Source: Aphanothece hegewaldii CCALA 016 (GTDB lineage: Bacteria; Cyanobacteriota; Cyanobacteriia; Cyanobacteriales; Microcystaceae). Taken from it: a stretch of 64,000 nucleotides of DNA. Location: assembly GCF_003007785.1 (NCBI RefSeq), contig NZ_PXOH01000007.1, positions 1 through 64,000 on the forward strand, in the 5' to 3' direction. The notes beneath the pieces are model-generated. The model did not search any database. It saw nothing but the letters and a program-made list of their open reading frames with translations, and was not told the origin of the DNA. The position numbers and the translations under genes are program-made. Below, piece by piece: positions 56,363 to 64,000 of the stretch; positions within the stretch are counted from its first letter, which is position 1, and the number at the start of each line of letters is the position of its first letter.

Positions 56363-57031
56363 TTAACCTCTAATTCCTGTCACAATATAAGAGACTCTTT
56401 GGGCAATATTTGTCGCATGATCCGCCATTCTTTCTAAATGCCGAATAATTAGCCCCATTAATAAAATTGGTTCGACGACTCCTTTTATATCCCGTTGTTG
56501 CGATAAAATCCCGTAAAGTCTGTCATAAGCATCATCGACGGTGTCATCTAGCTTTTTAACTTTTCTTCCTGCTTCGCCATCTAATTCGGTGAGGGCGACT
56601 AAACTGCTGGCTAACATTAATTGAGCGTGTTCAGACATGGCTAGTATTTCTTTCATACAATCATGTGTCGGATAAGAAAAAAGTTTGATGGCAATTTCGG
56701 CTAAATCTTTGGCATAATCGCCTATACGCTCTAAATCTCGAACTAATTGCATGAAAGCACTTAATAGTCTGAGATCCTGTGCGACAGGTGCTTGTAGGGT
56801 CATAAATGTGGCACAGTCTGACTCGATTTGACGATAATAGCGATCGATTTCTTTATCAAGAATTTTTATTTTGCGGGCGGCTTCGAGATCTCGCTCAAAT
56901 AGCGATCGATGACTCAAACGGAAGGATTCCTCAACTAATGCGCCCATTCGTAATACATCTTGTTCTAGGCGTTTGAGACAACGTTCAAAGTGCGATCGTT
57001 CGGGACGATTGGTATAAGCTGATAGATTCAC
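56363..57031 (-). CDS. phoU: Phosphate signalling protein PhoU (SphU)
   Basis: A 222-residue protein of two three-helix bundles. Each bundle has the E/D-x3-D metal pattern, visible as QLVRDLERIGDYAKDLAEIA and IIRHLERMADHATNIAQRV. It keeps the phosphate-sensing kinase off when phosphate is ample. The kinase gene sphS lies just upstream on the same strand, the arrangement known for SphU-SphS. Confidence 0.93.
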   Translation of the reverse strand: MNLSAYTNRPERSHFERCLKRLEQDVLRMGALVEESFRLSHRSLFERDLEAARKIKILDKEIDRYYRQIESDCATFMTLQAPVAQDLRLLSAFMQLVRDLERIGDYAKDLAEIAIKLFSYPTHDCMKEILAMSEHAQLMLASSLVALTELDGEAGRKVKKLDDTVDDAYDRLYGILSQQRDIKGVVEPILLMGLIIRHLERMADHATNIAQRVSYIVTGIRG

Positions 57032-57261
57032 GTTACAAGCAGGACATAGCCTTATTTTTTTTATTCTACTTCTAGTAATAACAATAAAAAACTTTCTTGA
57101 GAATGATATTTTATGCTAATTTACCAAAAAAATCATGATGGACAGATCTGTTAAATTTGTAAATCCGAAGTCTGTTGATCATTACTGCTAAAATATACTT
57201 CATTTGCTTATAATCAAGAACGCCAAAATGTTTTTAGTTAATCCGTCAAAAAGTCAGGATT

Positions 57262-58584
57262 TTATGACAAATTCGCGGGTTTTTTCAAAGGAAGAATAAT
57301 TTGTATCCAAGCACCGCCAGTTTGTGGGTGATTTTTGGCAATAATTGAGCCTTGATGGGCTTTGATGATTTGTTGAGCGATCGAAAGTCCTAACCCACTT
57401 CCTTGAGTTAATGAACTGGTATCCGCCCCCTGTCGAGTTCTTGAAAGATCACCCCGATAGAGACGTTGAAAAATATAGGGTAAATCTATTTCTGAAAAAC
57501 CGATCCCAGAGTCAATAACGTCTATGGAAATTTCCTCAAGTTCGTTGATTTCTTGAAGGGGAGACACTTTTACTAAAATCATTTCTTTAACAGCACTATA
57601 TTTAATGCAATTATTGAATAAATTTAAGAAAACTTGAGTTAATCTGGCGGCATCTCCTTCAAGAAAAATATCGTCTAATCCTTGATAATCTAAATTAATT
57701 TCTTTTCTTAGTGCGATGGGCGTGATATTTTGCCAAGCGGATAATATTAATTCTTTAATATTTAGTATTTCATAGTTTAGATATTGTTCTGGATTGGTTT
57801 GCAATTGTCCAAATTCTAAACAATTTTCAATTAATTTTATTAAACGATTAATTTCTTTAAGCATTTGCTCAACCCAATGTTTTTCAGGATTTTGCAAGCG
57901 TTTTTGTAAAGTTTCGGCAACCAATGATATAGAGGTTAATGGGGTTCTAAGTTCATGAGTCAGATCAGAAAAGGCTCGCTCATGTGATTGTGAGATTTCG
58001 GCTAAAGGTTGTTGATTTTCAATAAAAACACATATTTTATCATCAGGAAGCGGATAGCTATAAGCTTTGAGAGCAGTAGATTTATTAATATTGCTCTTAT
58101 TTTTGTTGGTGGCTTCTGAAGCGTCATTTAGATAATATTGACTTGAATAAAAAAACCATTCTTTAACTTGCGATCGTTGGGTTTGACGGGTTAATTCAAT
58201 TAATTGATCCAATTCATAGGAACGCACTAACTCTAACAATAATCGAACTTGTCCTATCTGCCATCGATCTATTTTTAAAAGTTCTTTGGCTTGTTGATTA
58301 CATTTTAATAGATGATTATCTAAATCAACTTCTAAATATCCAATTGGAGCTTGTTCTAAAATCGATAATTGGGTAAATAGTTCTTGTTCTAGTTGCTGTT
58401 GTTTGTCATGTAAATAGTGCATTTCTCGCCGCACTAAAGACAGTAATGGTAAGGACGTGGAAAAATCAACTGGGTAGGGTGCTCCTTTGAGCAGTTGTTG
58501 TAACTGGCTATCGATACGGTTGCGCTGCCAGTAACAGATACAGAGTCCTATAATCAATCCAAAAATAAAGGAAAATGTGTTCAT
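57262..58584 (-). CDS. sphS: Phosphate-sensing histidine kinase (SphS/PhoR-like)
   Basis: A 440-residue kinase. An N-terminal membrane helix (residues 3-18) is followed by a PAS-like region (~75-200), a dimerisation domain with phosphoacceptor His in FSDLTHELRTPLTSIS, and an ATPase domain with FLNLFNNCIKYS, VIDSGIGFSE and GSGLGLSIAQQII. Adjacency to phoU makes it the SphS/PhoR sensor of phosphate starvation. The response regulator sphR is not in this window. Confidence 0.85.
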   Translation of the reverse strand: MNTFSFIFGLIIGLCICYWQRNRIDSQLQQLLKGAPYPVDFSTSLPLLSLVRREMHYLHDKQQQLEQELFTQLSILEQAPIGYLEVDLDNHLLKCNQQAKELLKIDRWQIGQVRLLLELVRSYELDQLIELTRQTQRSQVKEWFFYSSQYYLNDASEATNKNKSNINKSTALKAYSYPLPDDKICVFIENQQPLAEISQSHERAFSDLTHELRTPLTSISLVAETLQKRLQNPEKHWVEQMLKEINRLIKLIENCLEFGQLQTNPEQYLNYEILNIKELILSAWQNITPIALRKEINLDYQGLDDIFLEGDAARLTQVFLNLFNNCIKYSAVKEMILVKVSPLQEINELEEISIDVIDSGIGFSEIDLPYIFQRLYRGDLSRTRQGADTSSLTQGSGLGLSIAQQIIKAHQGSIIAKNHPQTGGAWIQIILPLKKPANLS

Positions 58585-58745
58585 TAATCTGGGGTAAATC
58601 TTTACATTTAAAGTCTTAACCGTACTGAGGACGGCTTATCCCCTATATTTATGTTCTAACAAAAATTTGTGATGGATTATTTCTAATGGCTAGAATTAAT
58701 CAAAAAAAGTGATGCCCGATTGATTTTATCTAACCATAACAGAAG

Positions 58746-58768
58746 AGGAAAGCCCTATCAGCTTCCCT
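58746..58768 (-). terminator. Candidate terminator after the RRM gene
   Basis: On the minus strand AGGGAAGC pairs with GCTTTCCT (8 bp, one G-T) across a 7-base loop, followed by a moderately T-rich CTTCTGTTATGG. It lies about 40 bases past the RRM gene stop. Confidence 0.45.
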
Positions 58769-58809
58769 CCACATTAGACAAATAATTATCTTAGATTATA
58801 TTTTGAGAC

Positions 58810-59109
58810 TTAGTAGCGTCTTTGTCTGTTTCCGCCACCACCACCACCACCAAAGGAGCCTCTGTCTTCACGCTCTCTGGCTTGGTTGACTTTTATTTCG
58901 CGTCCCATCCATTCGGCACCGTCAAGGGCTTCGATCGCGGCAGCTTCTTGTACTTTGGTTTCCATTTCTACGAAAGCAAAGCCTCTTTTTTTGCCAGTTT
59001 CGCGGTCAGTAGGAATATGAACTCTCTGGACTTTACCATATTCGGTGAAGACATCAGAAAGATCTTCTTGGGTTACCTCATAGGAGAGATTACCGATAAA
59101 AATAGACAT
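58810..59109 (-). CDS. RRM-type RNA-binding protein
   Basis: A 99-residue cyanobacterial Rbp protein. RNP2 is IFIGNL (residues 3-8) and RNP1 is KRGFAFVEM; a short Gly-rich tail (GGGGGGGNRQRRY) follows. Such proteins bind RNA, respond to cold or salt, and some help localise thylakoid mRNAs. The 150-base leader before the start is long and may regulate it. Confidence 0.92.
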   Translation of the reverse strand: MSIFIGNLSYEVTQEDLSDVFTEYGKVQRVHIPTDRETGKKRGFAFVEMETKVQEAAAIEALDGAEWMGREIKVNQAREREDRGSFGGGGGGGNRQRRY

Positions 59110-59315
59110 GCGTTTGTACCTGTTAAATCAGAAATGTTTGGACAATATAAATGTAGAGAGGCAAATTTCGGAAGGAAGCTGACGAATACCAAATCTTAAA
59201 TACTTTAATCTAGTTAACACTGACACCGAGCTTGGACACCGACTTTATTTCTCTATTCATTATTTTAGCATGAAATAGAAATTTTTCACCTTAATTACAG
59301 AATTTTTCAAAAAGA

Positions 59316-60701
59316 CTAAGGATTAATCATTTTTTCGGGTCTAACCCACTGCTCAAATTCTTCCGAGGTTAAAAAATCTAACTCTAAACAAGCTTGCTTA
59401 AGAGTTTTGCCCTCAGTATGGGCTTTTTTTGCCACTAGGGCCGCCTTTTCATAGCCAAGACGAGGATTTAAGGCTGTGACTAGCATCAAGGAATTCTGTA
59501 AAAAATGCTCAATCTGTTGATGGTTGGGTTGAATACCAATTACTAAATGTTCTCGAAAAGAACGACAGGCATCAGTCAATAAATCAATTGAATGTAACAA
59601 ATTATGAATCATGACGGGTTTAAAGACATTCAATTCAAAATTTCCTTGTGAACCGGCTACTGTAATGGCGGTATCATTACCCATCACCTGTACACAAACC
59701 ATCGTCATCGCTTCGCACTGAGTCGGGTTGACTTTTCCAGGCATAATCGAGGAACCTGGTTCATTTTCGGGTAAAATCAGTTCACCTAAGCCACATCTTG
59801 GCCCTGATCCTAACCAACGAATATCATTAGCAATTTTCATCAAGGAACAAGCTAGGGTTTTCAGTGCGCCGCTTGCTGCTACGATCGCATCATGACTCGC
59901 TAAAGCGGCAAATTTATTCGGTGCGCTAGTAAAAGGAAGTTCTGTTATTTCGGCAATTTTTTCGGCTGAACGTTGAGCAAATTCGGGATGAGTATTTAGA
60001 CCTGTTCCGACTGCGGTTCCACCCAAAGCTAACTCATATATATAAGGTAAAGTATTTTTGATCCGTTCAATACTTTGCTCTAATTGGATAACATAACCTG
60101 AAAATTCTTGACCCAACGTTAAAGGTACAGCATCCATCAGGTGAGTCCGACCAATTTTAATAATATCTTGAAACTCATCTGCTTTTTGGGCTAAAGAATC
60201 TCGTAATTCAGTAATACTGGGAATGAGACGATGAACAATTTCTGTCGCAGCGACAATGTGCATCGCCGTCGGAAAAGTATCATTAGAAGACTGGGACATA
60301 TTAACATGATCATTCGGATGGATCGGTTTTTTACTGCCCATTGTTCCACCCGCTAATTCTATCGCACGATTAGCGATCACCTCATTAACATTCATGTTAG
60401 TTTGTGTACCGCTTCCCGTTTGCCAAACTCTTAAGGGAAAATGTTCCAGCAGTTTTCCTTCTATTACTTCATCCGCGACTTTAATAATTAATTGTGCTTG
60501 TTCTGTGGGGAGTTTTCCTAAATCTTGATTCACCATTGCTGCCGCTTTTTTTAGGATACCAAAAGCGCGAATCAATTCTGGGTGCATGAGATCATCACCG
60601 ATATCAAAATGAATCAAAGAACGTTGAGTTTGTGCGCCCCAGTAGCGATCGTTTTTCACTTCGATCTCACCCATACTATCTTTTTCGATGCGATGCGTCA
60701 T
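59316..60701 (-). CDS. fumC: Class II fumarate hydratase
   Basis: A 461-residue fumarase interconverting fumarate and malate. Motifs are [49 protein letters not shown] and the signature [16 protein letters not shown]. Length agrees with the family. Single gene; no iron-sulfur cluster is needed. Confidence 0.95.
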   Translation of the reverse strand: MTHRIEKDSMGEIEVKNDRYWGAQTQRSLIHFDIGDDLMHPELIRAFGILKKAAAMVNQDLGKLPTEQAQLIIKVADEVIEGKLLEHFPLRVWQTGSGTQTNMNVNEVIANRAIELAGGTMGSKKPIHPNDHVNMSQSSNDTFPTAMHIVAATEIVHRLIPSITELRDSLAQKADEFQDIIKIGRTHLMDAVPLTLGQEFSGYVIQLEQSIERIKNTLPYIYELALGGTAVGTGLNTHPEFAQRSAEKIAEITELPFTSAPNKFAALASHDAIVAASGALKTLACSLMKIANDIRWLGSGPRCGLGELILPENEPGSSIMPGKVNPTQCEAMTMVCVQVMGNDTAITVAGSQGNFELNVFKPVMIHNLLHSIDLLTDACRSFREHLVIGIQPNHQQIEHFLQNSLMLVTALNPRLGYEKAALVAKKAHTEGKTLKQACLELDFLTSEEFEQWVRPEKMINP

Positions 60702-60784
60702 AAAAGCAAAATCAATCCTTAAAATATTGACGTAATGTTAAGTTATTTGACCAAATCATTAATATATTTAAAATAACTCATTAT

Positions 60785-60856
60785 AAAGCAAATAATTACC
60801 ATCCTTTAGATGTCGTCATCACCGAAGGAAAAGGATTATGGGTCTGGAATATAGAA
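60785..60856 (+). pseudogene. Ornithine aminotransferase N-terminal remnant
   Basis: An open stretch reads NNYHPLDVVITEGKGLWVWN then IE, the exact opening pattern of ornithine/acetylornithine aminotransferases, and stops five codons later at TGA. No start codon or continuation is present. It is a ~24-codon scar of a lost gene in the fumC-to-tnpB gap. Confidence 0.7.
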
Positions 60857-61024
60857 TTATTAAGATATTGATGGCATAATTGTTATTTTTAAGAAAGGTA
60901 GGGGGAGGATATCCAAACCCAGATTTTATGATATTTCTAGATATTTTTGTTTCGGATTGACTAAATGGCATAATTTGAAAGATTATTTTGAATATTGCTT
61001 CCGTTTATTCAATAGAAACAATAA
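60857..61024. other. Intergenic, no further feature seen
   Basis: The rest of the fumC-to-tnpB gap is AT-rich with no coding frame or strong hairpin that I can support. The end of the IS200/IS605 element begins near 61025. Confidence 0.3.
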
Positions 61025-61067
61025 TTGACGACTCCCACGCACTCCGTAAACTTCGTGCGAGGATTCC

Positions 61068-62303
61068 TCATTCACCGACAATTGCATCCGTTAGATAACT
61101 AATGTCACCCACCGCACGTCTTACATTGTCTCCAGAGGCTGTAGCGATGCGTCCCACCGCTAATATCCGCAAGGCTTCATCCCGAATATTTCGGGCAGCA
61201 TTTACATCTCTGTCGTGTTGTATTTCACATTTAGGGCATTGCCATTGTCTGATATCTAATGGCATTTTATCTATTACGTGAAGACATTTATTACAAGTCT
61301 TAGAAGATGGGAAAAATCTATCAACTTCTAGATAAACTTTTCCTTCTCTTTCTGACTTGTATTTGAGCATGGTACAGAACATACCCCAACCAACATCATT
61401 GATAGCTTTGGCTAGGTTATGATTTTTGACCATGCTTTTTATGTTTAGATTTTCTACTGCAATAACTTGATTCTCGTTTACTATCTTACGGGATAGCTTG
61501 TGCAGAAAATCCTCACGACATCTAGCTATTTTTCCATGAACTTTAGAGACAGCTAATCGGGCTTTATTTCTGTTGATAGAACCTCGCTGTTCACTGGATT
61601 TAAAATCCAGTGCTTGCGGCGAGGTGCCTTCCGCACCCTTAGCCTTTTTAGATAGCTTTTGTTGTCTTCTCTTGAGTTTCTTGTAATGTTTATTCCAATG
61701 CTTAGGGTTATTGTATTTGCTTCCATCTGAAGTAACACAAAAATCAAGTAACCCTACATCGATGCCTATCGCTTTTCCGTCTGAAGATAAATGTGGTGCA
61801 TCCAACTTATCATCCACTCCTATCGAGACAAAATACTTTTGCTCAGGGGTTTTAGAAATAGTCATCATTTTGACTTCTCCTTCAACTTCTTTTGTAAAAC
61901 GACAATAAATATCTCCCAACTTGGGGAAGTGGATGCAGTCTTGCTTTATCTTCGTATTTTGAGGATAACTGATCGACTGTTTTCCCTTCCTAGATTTAAA
62001 TCTGGGAAATCCTGAGCGTTTTTCAAAGAAGTTTTTATAGGCAGTAGATAGATTGAGTGCGACTACTTGTAAACATTGGGAATAAACATCTGTCTTCAAC
62101 CATTCATGCTCTTTCTTAAGTTTAGGTAATAGAGATTGAATCTTATTTCGAGTCAATCCTTTACCTGTTTCTTGAAATGTCTTTTGACATAATTCTAGGC
62201 TATAATTCCAATACCAACGAGAGCATCCAAAAGCATTGTCTAAAGCTTCTTTTTGTTCGTTGGTTGGATATAATCTAAACTTGTGTCCTGTGTACATTAT
62301 CAA
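61068..62303 (-). CDS. tnpB: TnpB, RNA-guided nuclease, with palindrome-encoded insert
   Basis: A 411-residue TnpB with canonical active site: Asp182 (IGIDVG), Glu284 (AVENLNI) and Asp366 (HDRDVNAARN), plus a Cys4 zinc finger at 337, 340, 356 and 359. The N-terminal helix-turn and wedge domain start MYTGHKFRLYPTNEQ; the ATG at 62297 is a likely alternative start. About 19 residues near 223-241 (AEGTSPQALDFKSSEQRG) are extra relative to normal TnpB and come from an inserted palindrome. The frame is intact, so the protein may still fold. Confidence 0.88.
   Translation of the reverse strand: MIMYTGHKFRLYPTNEQKEALDNAFGCSRWYWNYSLELCQKTFQETGKGLTRNKIQSLLPKLKKEHEWLKTDVYSQCLQVVALNLSTAYKNFFEKRSGFPRFKSRKGKQSISYPQNTKIKQDCIHFPKLGDIYCRFTKEVEGEVKMMTISKTPEQKYFVSIGVDDKLDAPHLSSDGKAIGIDVGLLDFCVTSDGSKYNNPKHWNKHYKKLKRRQQKLSKKAKGAEGTSPQALDFKSSEQRGSINRNKARLAVSKVHGKIARCREDFLHKLSRKIVNENQVIAVENLNIKSMVKNHNLAKAINDVGWGMFCTMLKYKSEREGKVYLEVDRFFPSSKTCNKCLHVIDKMPLDIRQWQCPKCEIQHDRDVNAARNIRDEALRILAVGRIATASGDNVRRAVGDISYLTDAIVGE
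61581..61638. repeat. Small palindromic element inserted in frame in tnpB
   Basis: Nested inverted repeats: ACCTCGC (61581-61587) with GCGAGGT (61619-61625), CACTGGATTT (61592-61601) with AAATCCAGTG (61603-61612), and GGTGC-CTTCC-GCACC (61624-61638). At ~57 bases it is divisible by three and leaves the reading frame open. Confidence 0.75.
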
Positions 62304-62345
62304 TGTTGAATTACTGTGATAAGATTATTTTAGAGCAGAAATCTG

Positions 62346-62425
62346 TTAGTGTCAAATATCCTGCTCTCGCTTTCATCCCACGTGAGCGAGCAAGCTCGAA
62401 CGGGGATTTCTCGCTTGGAAATATG
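62346..62425. repeat. Hairpin-rich stretch upstream of tnpB
   Basis: CGAGCAAGCTCG is a short perfect palindrome, flanked by segments reading ATCCCCG…GGGAT and TGTCAAAT that look like a right end of another IS200/IS605 copy. It may be the left end of this element or a scar of an older one. Confidence 0.4.
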
Positions 62426-62461
62426 TTAAAGCCACTAATGGTGATACAATTAGCTTAATTA

Positions 62462-62575
62462 ATCGGTTCTAGTGAAAATTATCAACTAGAGGTAACGGGG
62501 AAAGTTTGGTGGAAGTCCAATGCTGTCCCGCAACTGTGAAAGAGAAATTCTCAAAAGCCAGAATGCCCGCCGATC
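62462..62575 (+). promoter_or_regulatory. Cobalamin riboswitch
   Basis: The order of conserved blocks is diagnostic: GGTAACGGGGAAAGTTTGGTG, then GAAGTCCAATGCTGTCCCGCA, then ACTGTGA, and the B12 box GCCAGAATGCCCGCC (62557-62571). The ends ATCGG (62462-62466) and CCGAT (62570-62574) close the outer stem. It lies 36 bases before cbtB, so adenosylcobalamin would shut off cobalt-transport expression when B12 is sufficient. Confidence 0.95.
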
Positions 62576-62611
62576 AATTTTATTATATTTGTTTCATCTG
62601 CGAGGTACAGA

Positions 62612-62803
62612 ATGAGAACGCCCATTCAAGTTTTACATTGGCAAAGAACTGAACGATTTGTTTTATCAATTCCAGCACAAGCAATACTCTACGTTGCGCT
62701 ATGGTCATTAATTCTTTGGTTAGTTTTTTTTAGCACCTATCCTCTAGTGCATGATACTGTACACTCCCTGCGACACCACACTCTGGGCGTAAGTTGTCAT
62801 TAA
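62612..62803 (+). CDS. cbtB: CbtB-type cobalt transporter subunit
   Basis: A 63-residue protein with one membrane helix (residues ~20-43) and a His-rich end: VHDTVHSLRHHTLGVSCH, the metal-binding tail of CbtB. GAGGTACAG upstream gives the ribosome-binding site. The riboswitch directly upstream supports a role in cobalt uptake for B12. CbtA, the usual partner, is not seen in this window. Confidence 0.85.
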   Translation: MRTPIQVLHWQRTERFVLSIPAQAILYVALWSLILWLVFFSTYPLVHDTVHSLRHHTLGVSCH

Positions 62804-62834
62804 TATTTAAATTCAGCACAGGTCGGAATTTCTC

Positions 62835-64000
62835 ATGATTTTTTCAAAATTTAGATGGTCTATGCTGGTGGGTATTGTTTGCACCATTAGCTTTATTTGT
62901 TATGCAGTAACTAGCTTTTCTCAATCGCCTCAAGCTTCTGTACAATTAGTTACTGATCCCCCCCTTTCTCAAGTAATTCCATTAGAAGCGGAAGCGACTG
63001 AATATCTAGGGTCGGGTAAGTATGAATCCCCCGTCCAGTTGAGATTTCAAGCTTTAGATGCAAAAGGAAAACCCTTACAAAATGCTCGATACAGATTGCA
63101 AATTCTGACTCCTCCTCCCACTCCTTGGTTTACTACAGATTTTCCAATTGTTGAAGGAACCAAGCTATTAGATATTTCAGGTGATGCACCTACGGGCGAA
63201 CTACAGATACAGCAGGTTTTCCCAATTCGAGGTAACTATCAGTTACAAGCAAGCGTTACACCTATTGTTGAAAATGCGTTTACTCCAATTGAGCAAACAT
63301 TGACGCTGACTATTCCCGAAAATCCGTTAAAATGGCGTTATTTTCCCATTGTTTTAGGCATATTGTTAGCAATTGGGTTTGTCGGTGGTTGGGTTATTGG
63401 CGATCATCAAAAGTCGCAATATGGAGAGATAGCACCCCGGCGAGTTAGAATGCTTCTGAGTGGTGTAACGGTGAGTGCGATCGTCGTTTTGTTTTTCTTT
63501 AATATTAGTGCTGAATTGGCTCAAGCACAAATGGACGGAATGACCGCAGAAACAACCTTAACCGATAATGGTTTGATTCAGTCTCAAGGAATGAAACTAG
63601 AACTGACTGGAGATAGCAATACATCGGTTGGTCAAATGGCTTCATTACAAGTAAAACTTACCGATAGCCAAACTAATTTACCTGTGACTGATGCTGTTTT
63701 TGACATCAAAGCGACTGCTTCTGAAAATAATTGGGTAGCATTTGCTTATCAAGGTATTCCAGATAATCAAGGACTACTCGCATGGCAACAGCAGTTTTTT
63801 GATGGGGCTCCTCATCAAATCGAAGTTAAAGTATCGCCTAAAATGGATGGAAACAGACAATTTCAACCGTTCCAAGTGACTAAAAATATTGAGGTAGAAG
63901 GCATTGCGCCACCTCTTTTTGTTCGCTTTGTTGGGTTATTTTATTTCACTGGAATTTTAAGTTTAGGTCTGGTTTTAGGTCTGTGGTTACAGCGTCAAAG
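62835..64000 (+). CDS. Large membrane protein, B12-regulated operon, truncated by window end
   Basis: The frame opens at ATG 62835 and stays open to base 64000 (388 codons visible), so the stop lies outside. A signal-like helix (residues ~10-28), an Ig-like beta domain, a membrane helix around 175-195, a second near 212-232 after IAPRRVRMLLSG, another beta domain (KLTDSQTNLPVTDAVFDIKA) and a membrane helix at the edge are visible. The domain resembles FixH/YtkA-like folds. It lies 31 bases after cbtB and shares its riboswitch, so it probably helps cobalt transport, but its family is not certain. Confidence 0.65.
   Translation, partial: MIFSKFRWSMLVGIVCTISFICYAVTSFSQSPQASVQLVTDPPLSQVIPLEAEATEYLGSGKYESPVQLRFQALDAKGKPLQNARYRLQILTPPPTPWFTTDFPIVEGTKLLDISGDAPTGELQIQQVFPIRGNYQLQASVTPIVENAFTPIEQTLTLTIPENPLKWRYFPIVLGILLAIGFVGGWVIGDHQKSQYGEIAPRRVRMLLSGVTVSAIVVLFFFNISAELAQAQMDGMTAETTLTDNGLIQSQGMKLELTGDSNTSVGQMASLQVKLTDSQTNLPVTDAVFDIKATASENNWVAFAYQGIPDNQGLLAWQQQFFDGAPHQIEVKVSPKMDGNRQFQPFQVTKNIEVEGIAPPLFVRFVGLFYFTGILSLGLVLGLWLQRQ

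Larger units (their letters stand above)
61025..62303 (-). mobile_element. IS200/IS605-family element with tnpB (left end not resolved)
   Basis: tnpB alone, without TnpA. The downstream end on the minus strand reads GTGAATGAGGAATCCTCGC, then GCACGAAG…hairpin…GTGCGTGGGAGTCGTCAA, the family's right-end layout, ending near 61025. The upstream boundary lies somewhere in 62304-62440, where another RE-like hairpin set occurs. Confidence 0.6.

Overview
The window is chromosomal DNA of a low-GC cyanobacterium. The evidence is the frequent HIP1 octamer GCGATCGC, NdhL, a Ycf23/DUF561 protein, DUF29/DUF2949/DUF3007/DUF4335 proteins, an SphS-PhoU pair, XisH/XisI and an InrS-type nickel sensor. The species cannot be named from sequence alone; a unicellular or baeocytous lineage is a guess.

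Layout. 1-3.7 kb: the tail of an IS701-like transposase, then an NMT1-type ABC importer (lipoprotein, ATPase, permease) with a stem-loop between the lipoprotein and ATPase genes. 3.7-8.8 kb: an accessory patch with a duplicated and decayed Rpn-nuclease/DUF29 pair, a dead HTH antitoxin gene, a SUKH-family protein, two unrecognised proteins and a toxin-like remnant. 8.8-18.2 kb: housekeeping genes (BtuF-like protein, DUF2231, RluA-type synthase, prs, bioD, DUF561, ruvB, hisF) ending in tRNA-Ala(GGC).

18.2-35.5 kb is a defence and mobility island. A complete 9,182-bp Tn7-like transposon (18204-27385, target duplication GTTTA) lies 26 bp beyond the tRNA. It encodes a TnsA-TnsB fusion, TnsC and TniQ/TnsD, and carries an unrecognised internally duplicated protein plus a Dam-class methylase and a PD-(D/E)XK restriction enzyme. 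It has no cas genes or CRISPR array. Its far end lies in the last codon of hsdS and replaces that protein's C-terminus. Beyond it is a degraded type I restriction-modification locus: hsdS followed by four tandem ~210-bp repeats that each carry a copy of the hsdS start, an antitoxin-like gene, a broken Uma2 gene, hsdM, xisH/xisI, a GIY-YIG gene, and hsdR reduced to two ends around a TnpB-type IS200/IS605 element. The locus probably still methylates but no longer cuts, while the transposon brought in a separate type II system.

35.5-61 kb is mostly housekeeping: a THUMP methyltransferase, pyrG, a pentapeptide-repeat membrane protein, a Ser/Thr kinase, ndhL, inrS-like, rpsU, upp, ppk2, mgtC-like, rimK-like, leuD, a WD40 protein, mgtE, phoU/sphS, an RRM protein and fumC. 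A short ornithine-aminotransferase remnant and a second TnpB element follow. The window ends with a cobalamin riboswitch driving cbtB and a large membrane protein that runs off the edge.
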